Shown: positions 1-8,611, counted from the first letter of the stretch. The stretch: 64,000 bases of DNA from Candidatus Pelagibacter giovannonii (GCF_012276695.1 NZ_CP038852.1:868001-932000), one strand, 5' to 3'. The notes: generated by a model not told the origin, from the sequence alone. Numbers and translations are program-made.

Positions 1-390
1 TTAATCTTACAAAATTTTAAATCTTCTGAAGGAAAGTTAATTTATATAAGTGGAGAAGTAATCTCTAGCGATTTAGATAAGGAGCTTGTTTCGAGTGGGT
101 ACACAATAGAACGATTAATTAATTACAGAGCTAAAGCGATCGAAAAATATGATGAAGGCTTTATCGAAAAACTGAAATTGAAAATGCCTGAAATCACTTA
201 TATTTATTCACAAAATAGTGCAATTAATTTTTTAAAAGTAATAAAAAATTATCAGCTAGAAACCTTATGGATGAATACTAATTTGATGTGTATTGGAGAA
301 AAAACCTCTTCAATTCTTAATGAAATTAAGTGGAAAAAAATTTTTCTTTTTAACCCTGGAGAAGAGGAATTTTTGCTATATAAAATTTAA
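1..390 (+). CDS. hemD: Uroporphyrinogen-III synthase, C-terminal part
   Basis: Partial gene: the frame is open from base 1, so the start lies outside the window and about 129 residues remain. The fragment shows the HemD-type half: a strand ending in 'YISGEVISSDL', then 'LVSSGYTIERLINYRA', which matches the usual 'L...G..v....vYr' turn, and later 'YIYSQNSAINF', like the family's 'vfftSp.av..f' segment. HemD cyclises hydroxymethylbilane to uroporphyrinogen III in the cytosolic tetrapyrrole pathway. The family diverges fast and only one domain is visible, so the call rests on the pattern rather than on catalytic residues. The next gene starts two bases after the stop, suggesting one transcript. 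Confidence 0.7.
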   Translation, partial: LILQNFKSSEGKLIYISGEVISSDLDKELVSSGYTIERLINYRAKAIEKYDEGFIEKLKLKMPEITYIYSQNSAINFLKVIKNYQLETLWMNTNLMCIGEKTSSILNEIKWKKIFLFNPGEEEFLLYKI

Positions 391-392
391 TT

Positions 393-1478
393 ATGGACAT
401 ATTTAGTAATTTTGGTGACCTGTTTATTTCTGTTTGGTCTAAAGGAATTCGTGGAGTTGATATTTTTCAAATACTAATTGGAATTGGAATATTTTTTATT
501 TTTTTAATTTTTAGAGGAATAATAAGTAAAGTTATTATTAAAAGATTAGAAGCAATTTCAAAAAGAACTTCAAACAAATTGGATGACACCTTTGTCCATG
601 CAATGGAAGGACCTGCTAGATTTTTACCAATTGTTCTAGGTTTTTTTATTGCAAGTTATTACATGTCTTTTGCAGATGATGGCAGAGCTATAGTTGATAC
701 AATTAATAGAACATTAATTACCATTTTAATATTTTGGGTTATCCATCAAATTATTGAACCAATTTCCTACATTTTAAGTGGGTTAGATAAAATGTTAACC
801 CGTGAGTTAGTAGGCTGGATTATAAAATCTTTAAAGATTTTAATTTTCATTTTAGGGTTAGCAGCTGTTCTTGAACTTTGGGGAATAAAAATTGGACCAA
901 TTATTGCAGGACTTGGTTTATTTGGTGTTGCTGTGGCTCTAGGCGCACAAGACTTATTTAAAAATTTAATTTCAGGGATTTTAGTTTTAGTTGAAAAAAG
1001 GTTTAAGATAGGGGATTGGATTTTGGTTGAAGGTATTATTGAAGGTATCGTTGAAAAAATTGGTTTTAGATCAACAGTTTTAAGAAAGTTTGACAAGTCT
1101 TTAGCTATAATTCCTAATTTTCAGTTTGCAGAAAATGCAGTTATCAATATTAGTGAGACAACTAACTGGAGAATAGATTGGGCAATAACTCTTCAATACG
1201 ACACTACTGTTGATCAGCTAAAAAAAATAAGAGATGAAATTGAAGGCCACATTAAGAAAAGTGATGACTTTGATAATTCTGTAGGAGTTGCGGTTAGAGT
1301 TGAAAAATTTTCAGATAGTTCGATTGATATGAGAGTTAGATGTTTTACTACTTCAAATAGTTTTTCAACATGGTTGGAGGTTAAGGAAAAACTTGCAATT
1401 GAAATAAAGCAAATTGTTGAAGGAAACAAGGCAGCTTTTGCTTTTCCAAGCCAGTCAATTTATATTGAGAAAAAATGA
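393..1478 (+). CDS. MscS-family mechanosensitive ion channel
   Basis: A 361-residue inner membrane channel of the small-conductance mechanosensitive (MscS) family, which opens on hypo-osmotic shock. Hydrophobic segments lie near residues 26-48, 77-90, 108-128 and 145-162, followed by the pore helix at about 168-198. That helix shows the Gly/Ala-rich pattern 'GLFGVAVALGAQDLFKN' typical of MscS TM3. The following beta domain contains 'FKIGDWI' and 'IPNFQF', the usual cytoplasmic signature. It has more N-terminal membrane helices than E. coli MscS (286 residues). The stop overlaps the start of the YggT gene by four bases (ATGA), implying translational coupling. Confidence 0.93.
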   Translation: MDIFSNFGDLFISVWSKGIRGVDIFQILIGIGIFFIFLIFRGIISKVIIKRLEAISKRTSNKLDDTFVHAMEGPARFLPIVLGFFIASYYMSFADDGRAIVDTINRTLITILIFWVIHQIIEPISYILSGLDKMLTRELVGWIIKSLKILIFILGLAAVLELWGIKIGPIIAGLGLFGVAVALGAQDLFKNLISGILVLVEKRFKIGDWILVEGIIEGIVEKIGFRSTVLRKFDKSLAIIPNFQFAENAVINISETTNWRIDWAITLQYDTTVDQLKKIRDEIEGHIKKSDDFDNSVGVAVRVEKFSDSSIDMRVRCFTTSNSFSTWLEVKEKLAIEIKQIVEGNKAAFAFPSQSIYIEKK

Positions 1479-1765
1479 TAGCTATTTTTTACTTAGCCCT
1501 TCAAATACTAAAACTTTATTCTTATGTGGTAATTGCAAATGTGGTTATTAGCTGGCTTGTTGCATTTAATGTTTTAAATACTCAAAATAGATTTGTTTAT
1601 TCTATTTTAGAGGTGACTTATCGATTAATAAACCCTGCACTTAATAAAATAAGAAGTTTTTTACCTAACTTAGGATCAATAGATATTTCGCCAGTTATAT
1701 TACTTTTATTGATTTGGTTTATAGAAATGTGTATGAAACTGTACATTGCACCAATGATTTTTTAA
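1475..1765 (+). CDS. YggT family integral membrane protein
   Basis: A 96-residue protein with two hydrophobic stretches (about residues 4-28 and 70-94). The spacing and motifs are those of YggT: 'VVIANVVISWLVAFNV' and 'LINPALNKIRSFLPNLGSID', matching the family's 'yPall.piRr.lP..gglDlSPi' pattern. Its exact function is unsettled; in other bacteria it has been linked to cell division, salt tolerance or membrane complex assembly. It overlaps the MscS gene by four bases and runs directly into folD, so these three are probably one operon. Confidence 0.9.
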   Translation: MIAIFYLALQILKLYSYVVIANVVISWLVAFNVLNTQNRFVYSILEVTYRLINPALNKIRSFLPNLGSIDISPVILLLLIWFIEMCMKLYIAPMIF

Positions 1766-1773
1766 GGAAATAC

Positions 1774-2619
1774 ATGATCTTAATAGATGGAAAAAAAATA
1801 GCAGCTGAACTTAGAGAAGAACTAAGACAAGAGGTTGTAGAGCTAAAAGCCAAACATAATAAGATTCCAGGACTTACCGTTATTTTAATTGGAGATATGG
1901 CTCCTAGTCAAATTTATGTTCGTATGAAAGAAAAAGCTGCGAATGAAGTGGGATTAAAATCTGAAGTAATTAGATACCCAGAAGCTGTGGAAGAAAAAAC
2001 AGTATTAGATAAAATTGAAGAATTAAATAAAGATGAAAGTATTTCAGGAATTTTAGTTCAACTACCTCTACCAAAACATATTGATAAGCAAAAAGTTATT
2101 GAAACTATTCTACCAGGAAAAGATGTTGATGGGTTTCATCCAATGAATGTTGGAAATCTTTCTTCAGGCTATGAAAGTTCAGTTCCTTGCACTCCTTTAG
2201 GGTGTTATCTAATGATTAAAAAAATTGAACCAAATTTAAGTGGAAAAAAAGCAGTTATGATTGGTAGATCAAATCTTAATGGTAAGCCAATGGCACAATT
2301 ACTTTTAAAAGAAAATTGTACAGTAACAATTACTCATTCAAAAACTAAAGATTTAAAAGCAGAATGCTTGGAGGCAGATATTATTGTTGCAGCTGTTGGT
2401 ATTCCAGAACTTGTGAAAGCTGATTGGGTTAAAAAAGATGCGATCGTAATTGATGTTGGGATTAATAAAACTGACAAAGGTATAGTAGGTGATGTTGCAT
2501 TCGAAGAAGTGTCAAAAGTTGCAAGTGCTTTAACACCTGTTCCAGGTGGAGTAGGTCCAATGACTATTGCCTGCTTGTTAAAGAATACTATTGAGTGTTT
2601 TAAACGATCTCAAAAATAA
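1774..2619 (+). CDS. folD: Bifunctional methylene-THF dehydrogenase / methenyl-THF cyclohydrolase
   Basis: FolD oxidises 5,10-methylene-THF to methenyl-THF and hydrolyses it to 10-formyl-THF in the cytosol. The start at 1774 gives 281 residues, the normal family length. The open frame extends upstream to 1714, but that part lies inside the YggT gene and reads unlike FolD, while 'aaggaaa' sits just before 1774. The Tyr-x3-Lys catalytic pair is Y48/K52 ('QIYVRMKEK'). The two family signatures are present: 'LPLPKHIDKQ...DVDGFHPMN' and 'VMIGRSNLNGKPMAQLL', and the C-terminus has 'TPVPGGVGPMTIACLL'. Relevant here because DMSP demethylation further right passes methyl groups to THF. Confidence 0.97.
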   Translation: MILIDGKKIAAELREELRQEVVELKAKHNKIPGLTVILIGDMAPSQIYVRMKEKAANEVGLKSEVIRYPEAVEEKTVLDKIEELNKDESISGILVQLPLPKHIDKQKVIETILPGKDVDGFHPMNVGNLSSGYESSVPCTPLGCYLMIKKIEPNLSGKKAVMIGRSNLNGKPMAQLLLKENCTVTITHSKTKDLKAECLEADIIVAAVGIPELVKADWVKKDAIVIDVGINKTDKGIVGDVAFEEVSKVASALTPVPGGVGPMTIACLLKNTIECFKRSQK

Positions 2620-2634
2620 AAATATTAATAGAAA

Positions 2635-3687
2635 TTGATAAAACTTTTAATTTTCTTATTCTCATTTATTATTTATAACTCTTCGTTAATTGCTATGGAA
2701 AAAAAACCTTATCATCATTTACCAGATGGAACTTTTAGAAATCCAGAAGGATCACCACTTAGAACTACTCAAGCTAAGTTTTCATATACACAATTCATTA
2801 AATTAAAAAAGAAAATAGACATGACTGTTCCAAGAGAACACGTGGTTGATAAGCAAAAAGTTTTATCTGATTTAGAAAAGTTTAAAAATAATGATTATAT
2901 TGCATGGATTGGTCATGCTACTTATTTAATTAAGTTAGGAGATACAACGATTATAACAGATCCAGTGTTTTCAAAAAATGCAGGGCCTTTAATTTTTGGC
3001 CCAGATAGATTCACTGAGCCTGCGTTAAATTTAAATGAAATTCCAAAGACTGATTTATTACTATTAACACATAATCATTATGATCATCAAGATATGGGAA
3101 CCATTAGAAAATATCCGTTTAAAGATACAAAAGTTTTAACGCCTCTAAATCTTGGAAAATACTTTATAAAAAATAAATTTAAAGATGTAAATGAAATGGA
3201 TTGGTACGAAGAAATTAAAGTTAATGAGAATATAAAAGTAACATTACTCCCAGCTGTTCATTGGTCTAAAAGAAGCCTAACTGATATGAACAAAACACTC
3301 TGGGGTAATTTCTTAATTGAATATAAGGGTAAAAAAATCTTATTTGCTTGTGATACTGGTTACGGAAATATTTATAAAGAATTAGGTGAAAAATATGGTC
3401 CAATTGATTTAACAATGATTAATATTGGAGCTTATGACTTTAAGCCTATGTTTGATAAATCAATTTATCACACAACGCCAGAAGAAGCTCTAAATGTAGC
3501 TAAAGATTTAAAAAGTAAAAAGGTTATGGGAACACACTGGGGAACTTTTGTTTTATCTTTGGAGCCAATTATGGAACCACCTATACGATTTAAAGCTAGT
3601 GCAGAAAAATACGGTTTTAAAAAAGAGGATGCTATTATCTTTAAAATTGGAGAGATAAACACTTTAAGAAATATATTATCAAATTAA
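2635..3687 (+). CDS. Exported metallo-beta-lactamase-fold hydrolase (NAPE-PLD/UlaG-like)
   Basis: A 350-residue metallohydrolase. The metal-binding motif T-H-N-H-Y-D-H gives H146, H148, D150 and H151; later ligands fit 'AVHWSKR' and 'FACDTGYG', and 'GTHWGTF' near the C-terminus. The 'W.GHAT.L...g.tiitDPvfs' opening is typical of the NAPE-phospholipase D-like branch (COG2220). I chose the TTG start at 2635 because it keeps a hydrophobic N-terminus (about residues 3-20) that looks like a signal peptide or anchor; an ATG at 2695 would remove it. The substrate cannot be told from sequence: phospholipid, lactone or phosphodiester are all possible. It follows folD by 15 bases. Confidence 0.85.
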   Translation: MIKLLIFLFSFIIYNSSLIAMEKKPYHHLPDGTFRNPEGSPLRTTQAKFSYTQFIKLKKKIDMTVPREHVVDKQKVLSDLEKFKNNDYIAWIGHATYLIKLGDTTIITDPVFSKNAGPLIFGPDRFTEPALNLNEIPKTDLLLLTHNHYDHQDMGTIRKYPFKDTKVLTPLNLGKYFIKNKFKDVNEMDWYEEIKVNENIKVTLLPAVHWSKRSLTDMNKTLWGNFLIEYKGKKILFACDTGYGNIYKELGEKYGPIDLTMINIGAYDFKPMFDKSIYHTTPEEALNVAKDLKSKKVMGTHWGTFVLSLEPIMEPPIRFKASAEKYGFKKEDAIIFKIGEINTLRNILSN

Positions 3688-3689
3688 GA

Positions 3690-4754
3690 TTATTTTTTTT
3701 CCATTAACCATAAAGCATTTTCACTTAAGAAAAATATTTTACCATTAAATGGATGAACTTGAATATCCCTTATTCTTCCAACATTATCTTTAAATATAAG
3801 ATCTTCTTTAACATTAGCTAGATCATTAAATATTAATTTTCTTAAAGATTTATCTTTTAAAGAAGTAACTAGCGCATGCCCATTCCATTCTTTAAACTCA
3901 TTTCCTTTGTAAATTGTAATAGCACTAGTAGCTATTGAAGGTACCCAATATTGAATTGCTTTAGTAAAACCTGGCTTCCATTTAGGGCCTATCTTTGTAC
4001 CTGAATAATTTTTTCCACCCCAGCCTAAAATCTTCCATCCATAATTTTCTCCTTTTTTAGCCTCTCCAAACCAATCACCACCTCTTGCTCCATGATTACT
4101 TAAATATATTTTTCCATCATAATCAGAGAGTGTTAAACCTTGTGGATTACGAACACCTATTTGATAAATTTCAGGTAACCATTTTTTCTTAGCTTCAAAT
4201 TTTGGATTATCTTTTGGAATTCTACCGTCAGTATGAATTCTAATAATACTACCAGGATGTTTTGTGGGGTCTTGAGCAATCATACCTTGGCCCCTTTCAC
4301 CAGCTGACGCATAAATATAATCATCTTTAATCGCTAATCTTGAACCAAAATGATAACCAGAATTTATAGGAGGGTTTGCTTGAAAAATATTTTTAAAATC
4401 TAATTCTTGTTTATTTAATTGTGCTTTTGCAATTGAAGTGCTTGTTTTTGAATTTCCCCTATCTTCAGAATAAGAAATCCACAGAGTATTATCTTGGTAA
4501 ATAATATCTAATAACCCACCCTGACCGACTTCTAAAAAATTAAGATTATGTTTAATCTCTATAACTTCCTTTAAAACAACATTAACAATTTTAATTTTTC
4601 CGCTTTTTTCAGTAATAATGATTTCATTATTGTTAATAAATGATGATCCCCAAGGTTCATCTAGCTCAATTATTTTAGTGAATGTATAATTATTGGAGTA
4701 GCTTTTTGAGGCAAATAAAAGAAAAAAAATTATGAATAAAAAATATTTTTTCAC
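3690..4754 (-). CDS. PQQ-dependent sugar dehydrogenase (soluble GDH/YliI family), exported
   Basis: A periplasmic six-bladed propeller dehydrogenase family member. The pattern 'L.l.DYDGKIYLSNHGARGGDWFGEAKKGENYGW' is characteristic (short pieces quoted), as are 'EPWGSSFI' near the N-terminus, 'RGNSKTS' and the closing 'VGRIRDIQVHPFNGKIFFLSE'. I prefer the GTG start at 4754: it lies one base after the stop of the upstream SDR gene and begins a clean signal peptide (VKKYFLFIIFFLLF...SYS). The frame extends to an ATG at 4790, which would overlap the SDR gene. Members oxidise aldoses with PQQ; no PQQ biosynthesis gene lies in this window, so the cofactor must come from elsewhere or the activity may differ. 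Confidence 0.82.
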   Translation of the reverse strand: MKKYFLFIIFFLLFASKSYSNNYTFTKIIELDEPWGSSFINNNEIIITEKSGKIKIVNVVLKEVIEIKHNLNFLEVGQGGLLDIIYQDNTLWISYSEDRGNSKTSTSIAKAQLNKQELDFKNIFQANPPINSGYHFGSRLAIKDDYIYASAGERGQGMIAQDPTKHPGSIIRIHTDGRIPKDNPKFEAKKKWLPEIYQIGVRNPQGLTLSDYDGKIYLSNHGARGGDWFGEAKKGENYGWKILGWGGKNYSGTKIGPKWKPGFTKAIQYWVPSIATSAITIYKGNEFKEWNGHALVTSLKDKSLRKLIFNDLANVKEDLIFKDNVGRIRDIQVHPFNGKIFFLSENALWLMEKK

Positions 4755-4755
4755 T

Positions 4756-5466
4756 TTAAGAAAGCTTTGATCTACCACCATCAACAGCAATTATCTGTCC
4801 AGTAATCCAAGAACTCTCTTCAGTAATTAAAAATTTAGCAAGTGCTGCAGAATCTTTTCCTTCACCCAATCTTTTAAGAGGATGAGCTTTAGCAATACCT
4901 TCTGCAATTGCAGGATTTTTTAACATTGGTTCTGCAATTTTAGATTTTGATAAACTTGGTGCTATGCAATTTACTCTAATATTTGGAGCAAACTCAGCAG
5001 CCAGTGTAACAGTTAATCCTTCAACAGCAGCTTTAGCAGAAGCAATAATTGTGTGATTAGTAAAACCTCTTTGAGCGGCAACAGTTGAAAATAAAACTAC
5101 TGAACCTTTGTTCTTTTTTAAACTTTCTTGAAATCCTTTTATAGCTTCAATGGCTGAATAAAGGTTAAGTTTCATACATTTATTCATGTCAGCCTCAGTA
5201 ACCATTCTTAATGGTTTTAAATCAATAGAGCCCACACAGTAAGCAACTCCCTTGATATCATTAATATCTAATTTTAGTTTTTCTATAAACCCATCCTCTA
5301 AAACATCAGCAACGGTATAAGAGCAACCCAATTTTTCTGCGATTGCTTTAACTTCAATTTCATTTCTTGCAACTAGGTGAATATCATTACCTGAATTTTT
5401 TAATTGTTCAGCTAAGCTAGAGCCTACAGAACCTGTCGCACCAAAAATAAGATATTTTTCTGACAT
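4756..5466 (-). CDS. Short-chain dehydrogenase/reductase (SDR), atypical catalytic site
   Basis: A 236-residue Rossmann oxidoreductase. The nucleotide-binding turn GATGSVGS is at residues 9-16, the acidic/NAD region includes 'ADVLED', and 'FSTVAAQRGF' near 126-135 carries the expected Ser. The catalytic Tyr of YxxxK is not present: the segment reads I-A-S-A-K with I141 and K145. The rest of the fold is intact, including 'APNIRVNCIAPS' and the C-terminal 'ITGQIIAVDGG'. Substrate unknown. It is followed one base later by the PQQ-type dehydrogenase, and it is divergent from the photolyase at 5494 with only 27 bases between, which must hold both promoters. Confidence 0.88.
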   Translation of the reverse strand: MSEKYLIFGATGSVGSSLAEQLKNSGNDIHLVARNEIEVKAIAEKLGCSYTVADVLEDGFIEKLKLDINDIKGVAYCVGSIDLKPLRMVTEADMNKCMKLNLYSAIEAIKGFQESLKKNKGSVVLFSTVAAQRGFTNHTIIASAKAAVEGLTVTLAAEFAPNIRVNCIAPSLSKSKIAEPMLKNPAIAEGIAKAHPLKRLGEGKDSAALAKFLITEESSWITGQIIAVDGGRSKLS

Positions 5467-5493
5467 ATAATTTTTATTTAGTTATATTTAACC

Positions 5494-6984
5494 ATGAAAT
5501 TATTTTTTATACTTGGCAATCAATTATTTCCATTAAAATACGTAGACCGCTTCAAAAAGGACCACTCTTTTTATATGGCAGAAGACTATGGACTATGCAC
5601 TTATGAAAAGCATCATAAGCAAAAGATACTGCTATTTCTATCTTCTATGAGGTCATATGCGGATATGCTTAAGGTGAATAAATACAAAGTCGAATATTCT
5701 AAAATTGAGGACAAGGATTTTAAAGACACTTATTTTAAGAAATTAAAAATTATCATTGATAAAAAAAAAATTACTGAAATTTCAAGCTTTGAGGTTGAAG
5801 ATAAATTTTTTGAAAAGAAAATTTCACAATTTTTAAAAAAAGAAAAAATTAACTGGAATATTGTTCAAACTCCAATGTTTTTAAACTCAAGAGGTGAGTT
5901 TAAAAATTACTTAGCAAAATCAAAAAAACCTTTTATGGCAACATTTTATAAGGAAGTTCGTAAAAAATCTGGAATATTAATGGGAGCAGACGGAAATCCT
6001 ATAGGAGGCAAATGGAGTTTTGATGAAGATAACAGAAATAAATTACCAAAAGATATATCAATACCAAAATTTCCAAAAATTAACGAAACTAGTCATACTA
6101 AAAAATTAAAACCTGTTATTGAAAAGTTATTTAAAGACCATCCTGGAAGTACAAATAATTTTTGGTTAGCAACAGAATATAATGATGTGGTTAAACTGTT
6201 AGATTTTTTTATTAAAGAAAAATCAAATTTATTTGGTGATTATGAGGATGCCGTTAATCAAAAAGACAATATTTTATTTCATAGTGCATTAAGCCCGTAC
6301 ATTAATTTAGGATTGATAACTCCTGAAATTATCATTCAAAAAATTTTAGAATTTCATAAAAAACACAAAATTAAAATGAACTCACTTGAAGGTTATATTC
6401 GTCAGATAATAGGCTGGAGGGAGTTTATGCGTGGAATTTATCAAGGTTACTCTGATGAAATGGAAATAAAAAATTTTTTTAAACATGAAAGAAAAATGAA
6501 AAGATCTTGGTATGAGGGCACAACGGGTTTACCCCCATTAGATCATGCAATTAAAAATGCCGTTAATCATGGCTGGTCCCACCATATTGAGAGATTGATG
6601 ATTTTATCAAATATAATGAACCTTTGTGAGGTGAAACCAACGATTGTTTACAAGTGGTTTATGGAGATGTTTGTGGACTCATCTGATTGGGTGATGGTTC
6701 CTAATGTTTATGGAATGGGCTTATTTAGTGATGGAGGAATTTTTGCAACCAAACCATATATCTGTGGATCAAGTTATTTTATGAAGATGATGGATTTTAA
6801 AAAAGGGGAATGGTGCAATACAATGGATGGCCTGTACTGGAGATTTATAGATAAAAATAGAAAATTTTTTTTAAAGAACCCTAGATTATCAATGATGGTT
6901 TATGTATTTGATAAAATGAAAGATGAAAGAAAAAAAATGATTTTATCTGAAGCAGATAAATTTATTAAATTAAATACTGCATAA
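5494..6984 (+). CDS. Cryptochrome/photolyase, FeS-BCP (PhrB)-like branch
   Basis: A 496-residue flavoprotein of the prokaryotic (6-4) photolyase-like family (deoxyribodipyrimidine photolyase-related, COG3046). Order: N-terminal alpha/beta antenna-type domain (about 1-160), linker with 'GGKWSFDEDNR' (171-181), helical FAD domain (about 220-480). Diagnostic pieces are 'SHHIERLMI' (362-370), 'WVMVPNVYGMG' and 'FSDGGIFATKPY'. In related enzymes a [4Fe4S] cluster is held by four Cys including a CxxC after 'KM..'; here that loop reads 'MMDFKKGEWCNTMDGLYW', so only C378, C424 and C441 are in the region and CxxC is missing. Likely repairs UV photoproducts using light. The next gene starts on its stop codon. 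Confidence 0.9.
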   Translation: MKLFFILGNQLFPLKYVDRFKKDHSFYMAEDYGLCTYEKHHKQKILLFLSSMRSYADMLKVNKYKVEYSKIEDKDFKDTYFKKLKIIIDKKKITEISSFEVEDKFFEKKISQFLKKEKINWNIVQTPMFLNSRGEFKNYLAKSKKPFMATFYKEVRKKSGILMGADGNPIGGKWSFDEDNRNKLPKDISIPKFPKINETSHTKKLKPVIEKLFKDHPGSTNNFWLATEYNDVVKLLDFFIKEKSNLFGDYEDAVNQKDNILFHSALSPYINLGLITPEIIIQKILEFHKKHKIKMNSLEGYIRQIIGWREFMRGIYQGYSDEMEIKNFFKHERKMKRSWYEGTTGLPPLDHAIKNAVNHGWSHHIERLMILSNIMNLCEVKPTIVYKWFMEMFVDSSDWVMVPNVYGMGLFSDGGIFATKPYICGSSYFMKMMDFKKGEWCNTMDGLYWRFIDKNRKFFLKNPRLSMMVYVFDKMKDERKKMILSEADKFIKLNTA

Positions 6985-7313
6985 TGTATATTTCTATAAC
7001 AGGTATAAAAGTTAAAGGCTTTTTTGGAATGTTAAGATTTATGAGATACACAACACCAAGTTTTGCAGCAGCAAGAAAAGCGAATGGGAATTTGTTTTGT
7101 GACTCAAAAAAGATCAATAAGTATTATCATACTCTAACTGCTTGGGAGAATAAGAATAAGATGATGGATTATTTAAGAGGTAAACATCATACGTTGGCAA
7201 TGAAGAATTTTAAATCTATTGGAACAGGTTCTGTTTATGGATATGAAGACGACCTAATGCCAAGTTGGGAAGATGCAATAAAAAAATGGAAACAAAATTT
7301 TAAAGAAATTTAA
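6984..7313 (+). CDS. Dimeric alpha/beta-barrel protein (ABM / DUF3291-like)
   Basis: A 109-residue protein that resembles antibiotic-biosynthesis-monooxygenase-like or DUF3291-type ferredoxin-fold barrels. It opens '[10 protein letters not shown]', continues with '[14 protein letters not shown]' and then '[23 protein letters not shown]', the classical pattern in which a strand with 'HTLTxWE' is followed by a helix. No cofactor motif is evident. The start ATG overlaps the photolyase stop by one base (TAATG), and the DUF2256 gene begins one base after its stop, so it belongs to the photolyase operon. A role in handling an oxidised metabolite or chromophore is conceivable but not shown. Confidence 0.7.
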   Translation: MYISITGIKVKGFFGMLRFMRYTTPSFAAARKANGNLFCDSKKINKYYHTLTAWENKNKMMDYLRGKHHTLAMKNFKSIGTGSVYGYEDDLMPSWEDAIKKWKQNFKEI

Positions 7314-7314
7314 A

Positions 7315-7437
7315 TTGAAAAAAGAGAATCTACCCTCAAAAATTTGCCCTGTTTGTAAAAGACCTTTTACATGGCGTAAGAAATGGAAGTTAAATTGGGA
7401 TAAGGTAAAGTATTGTTCCAAGAAGTGTTCTAAGTGA
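7315..7437 (+). CDS. DUF2256 small cysteine-rich protein
   Basis: A short 40-residue gene starting at a TTG and ending with the TGA at 7435-7437. The translation contains '[16 protein letters not shown]' and ends '[10 protein letters not shown]'. Two CxxC-like pairs (C11/C14 and C34/C38) around a basic Trp-rich centre are the exact hallmark of DUF2256, a probable zinc ribbon. In many bacteria such genes lie next to cryptochrome/photolyase genes, as here. It starts one base after the preceding stop and overlaps the GTG of the next gene by four bases, so it is embedded in the operon. Function unknown; zinc binding is inferred from the Cys spacing. Confidence 0.88.
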   Translation: MKKENLPSKICPVCKRPFTWRKKWKLNWDKVKYCSKKCSK

Positions 7438-7850
7438 TTTACTTATCTTTATTTGCTATATCTTTTTTAGCTGCAACTATTTTACCATTTTCATCTGAGC
7501 TCACATTGGCAGGGTTAATTGTAACATCCAATTATAATAATTTATTATTATTAATCGTTGCAAGCTTTGGAAATACTTTAGGATCTGTTGTTAACTGGGC
7601 TTTAGGATTTTATTCAAGAAACCTTACCACAAAAAAGTGGTTTCCATTTAAAGAAACACAAATAGAAAGATCATCAAAATGGTTTGATAAATTTGGTAAA
7701 TTATCATTATTATTTGCTTGGGTTCCTATAATAGGTGATCCACTGACTTTAGTTGCAGGCTTATTGAGAGTTAGATTTTTAGATTTTATAATTTTAGTAG
7801 CAATTGGAAAAGTAAGTAGGTACCTTATTGTTTTCTATTTGATGGGTTAA
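7434..7850 (+). CDS. YqaA family membrane protein (DedA/SNARE-associated-like)
   Basis: A 138-residue membrane protein with segments near residues 1-30, 36-58, 88-112 and 115-137. '[13 protein letters not shown]' followed by '[18 protein letters not shown]' and '[20 protein letters not shown]' is the YqaA pattern, a short relative of DedA proteins, which are implicated in lipid scrambling and membrane homeostasis. The GTG start at 7434 overlaps the TGA of the DUF2256 gene (GTGA), indicating coupled translation. Function of YqaA itself is not established. Confidence 0.88.
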   Translation: MIYLSLFAISFLAATILPFSSELTLAGLIVTSNYNNLLLLIVASFGNTLGSVVNWALGFYSRNLTTKKWFPFKETQIERSSKWFDKFGKLSLLFAWVPIIGDPLTLVAGLLRVRFLDFIILVAIGKVSRYLIVFYLMG

Positions 7851-7853
7851 GTA

Positions 7854-8576
7854 ATGAATATAATAGTTTTACAACATATAAAAATTGAAGATCCAGGCTA
7901 TATAAAAGATTTAATGCTAGCCGATGGTTTTAACTTAACTACCATAGAGTTGGATGAAGGTGAGAAAATTCCAAGTGATCTAAGTAAATTTGATGGAATG
8001 TTTTGTATGGGTGGCCCAATGGATACTTTTATGGAGCAAGAATACCCATGGTTAATTGAAGAAAAAAAAGTAATTAAAGAATTTGTTGTAAATTTAAAAA
8101 GACCTTATTTAGGGTTTTGTTTGGGCTGTCAGTTATTAGGAGAAGTTGTAGGTGGCAAGGTAGTAAAATCTAATCCAGCAGAAATTGGAATAATGGATAT
8201 AAATTTTACTAAAGAAAAAAATGAAGATATTTTATTTTCAAAATTTCCAGAGCAAATTAAAAGTTTACAGTGGCATTCTTATGAGGTCCAAGGAATAGAT
8301 AATAATAAAGATGTTACTTTATTAGCTTCATCACCTGTAACTAAATATCAAATTTTTAAATATCAAAATCATGCTTATGGAATTCAGTTTCATATTGAGA
8401 TTAAGGATACAACAGTTAATGAGTGGGGCTGTGTACCTGAGTATAAAAAAGCTCTTGAGGATCAATTAGGCGAGGGAGCATTAGAAAAATTTGATCAAGC
8501 TGCAAAGAATAATATGACTGATATGAATAACTATTCAAAAATACTCTACGAAAATTTTAAAAAAATTCTAATTTAA
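7854..8576 (+). CDS. Class I glutamine amidotransferase-like protein
   Basis: A 240-residue stand-alone GATase1 domain resembling the GMP-synthase amidotransferase half. The nucleophile elbow is 'GFCLGCQLLGE' with C89; the other triad members fit H180 and E182 in 'IQFHIEI'. An upstream 'FDGMFCMGGPMDTF' supplies the oxyanion-side loop typical of the family. No synthetase domain is attached, so it might hydrolyse gamma-glutamyl compounds or supply ammonia to an unknown partner. It follows yqaA by three bases. Confidence 0.88.
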   Translation: MNIIVLQHIKIEDPGYIKDLMLADGFNLTTIELDEGEKIPSDLSKFDGMFCMGGPMDTFMEQEYPWLIEEKKVIKEFVVNLKRPYLGFCLGCQLLGEVVGGKVVKSNPAEIGIMDINFTKEKNEDILFSKFPEQIKSLQWHSYEVQGIDNNKDVTLLASSPVTKYQIFKYQNHAYGIQFHIEIKDTTVNEWGCVPEYKKALEDQLGEGALEKFDQAAKNNMTDMNNYSKILYENFKKILI

Positions 8577-8611
8577 ATTGTAATATCATTTTAAAAAGAT
8601 ACACAAACAAG

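Noticed and set aside
767..1096. Minus-strand frame inside the MscS gene
   Set aside because: No family features; overlaps the conserved pore region of a real gene.
1714..1773. Upstream extension of folD
   Set aside because: It lies within the YggT gene and encodes residues unlike FolD; the ATG at 1774 has a ribosome site.
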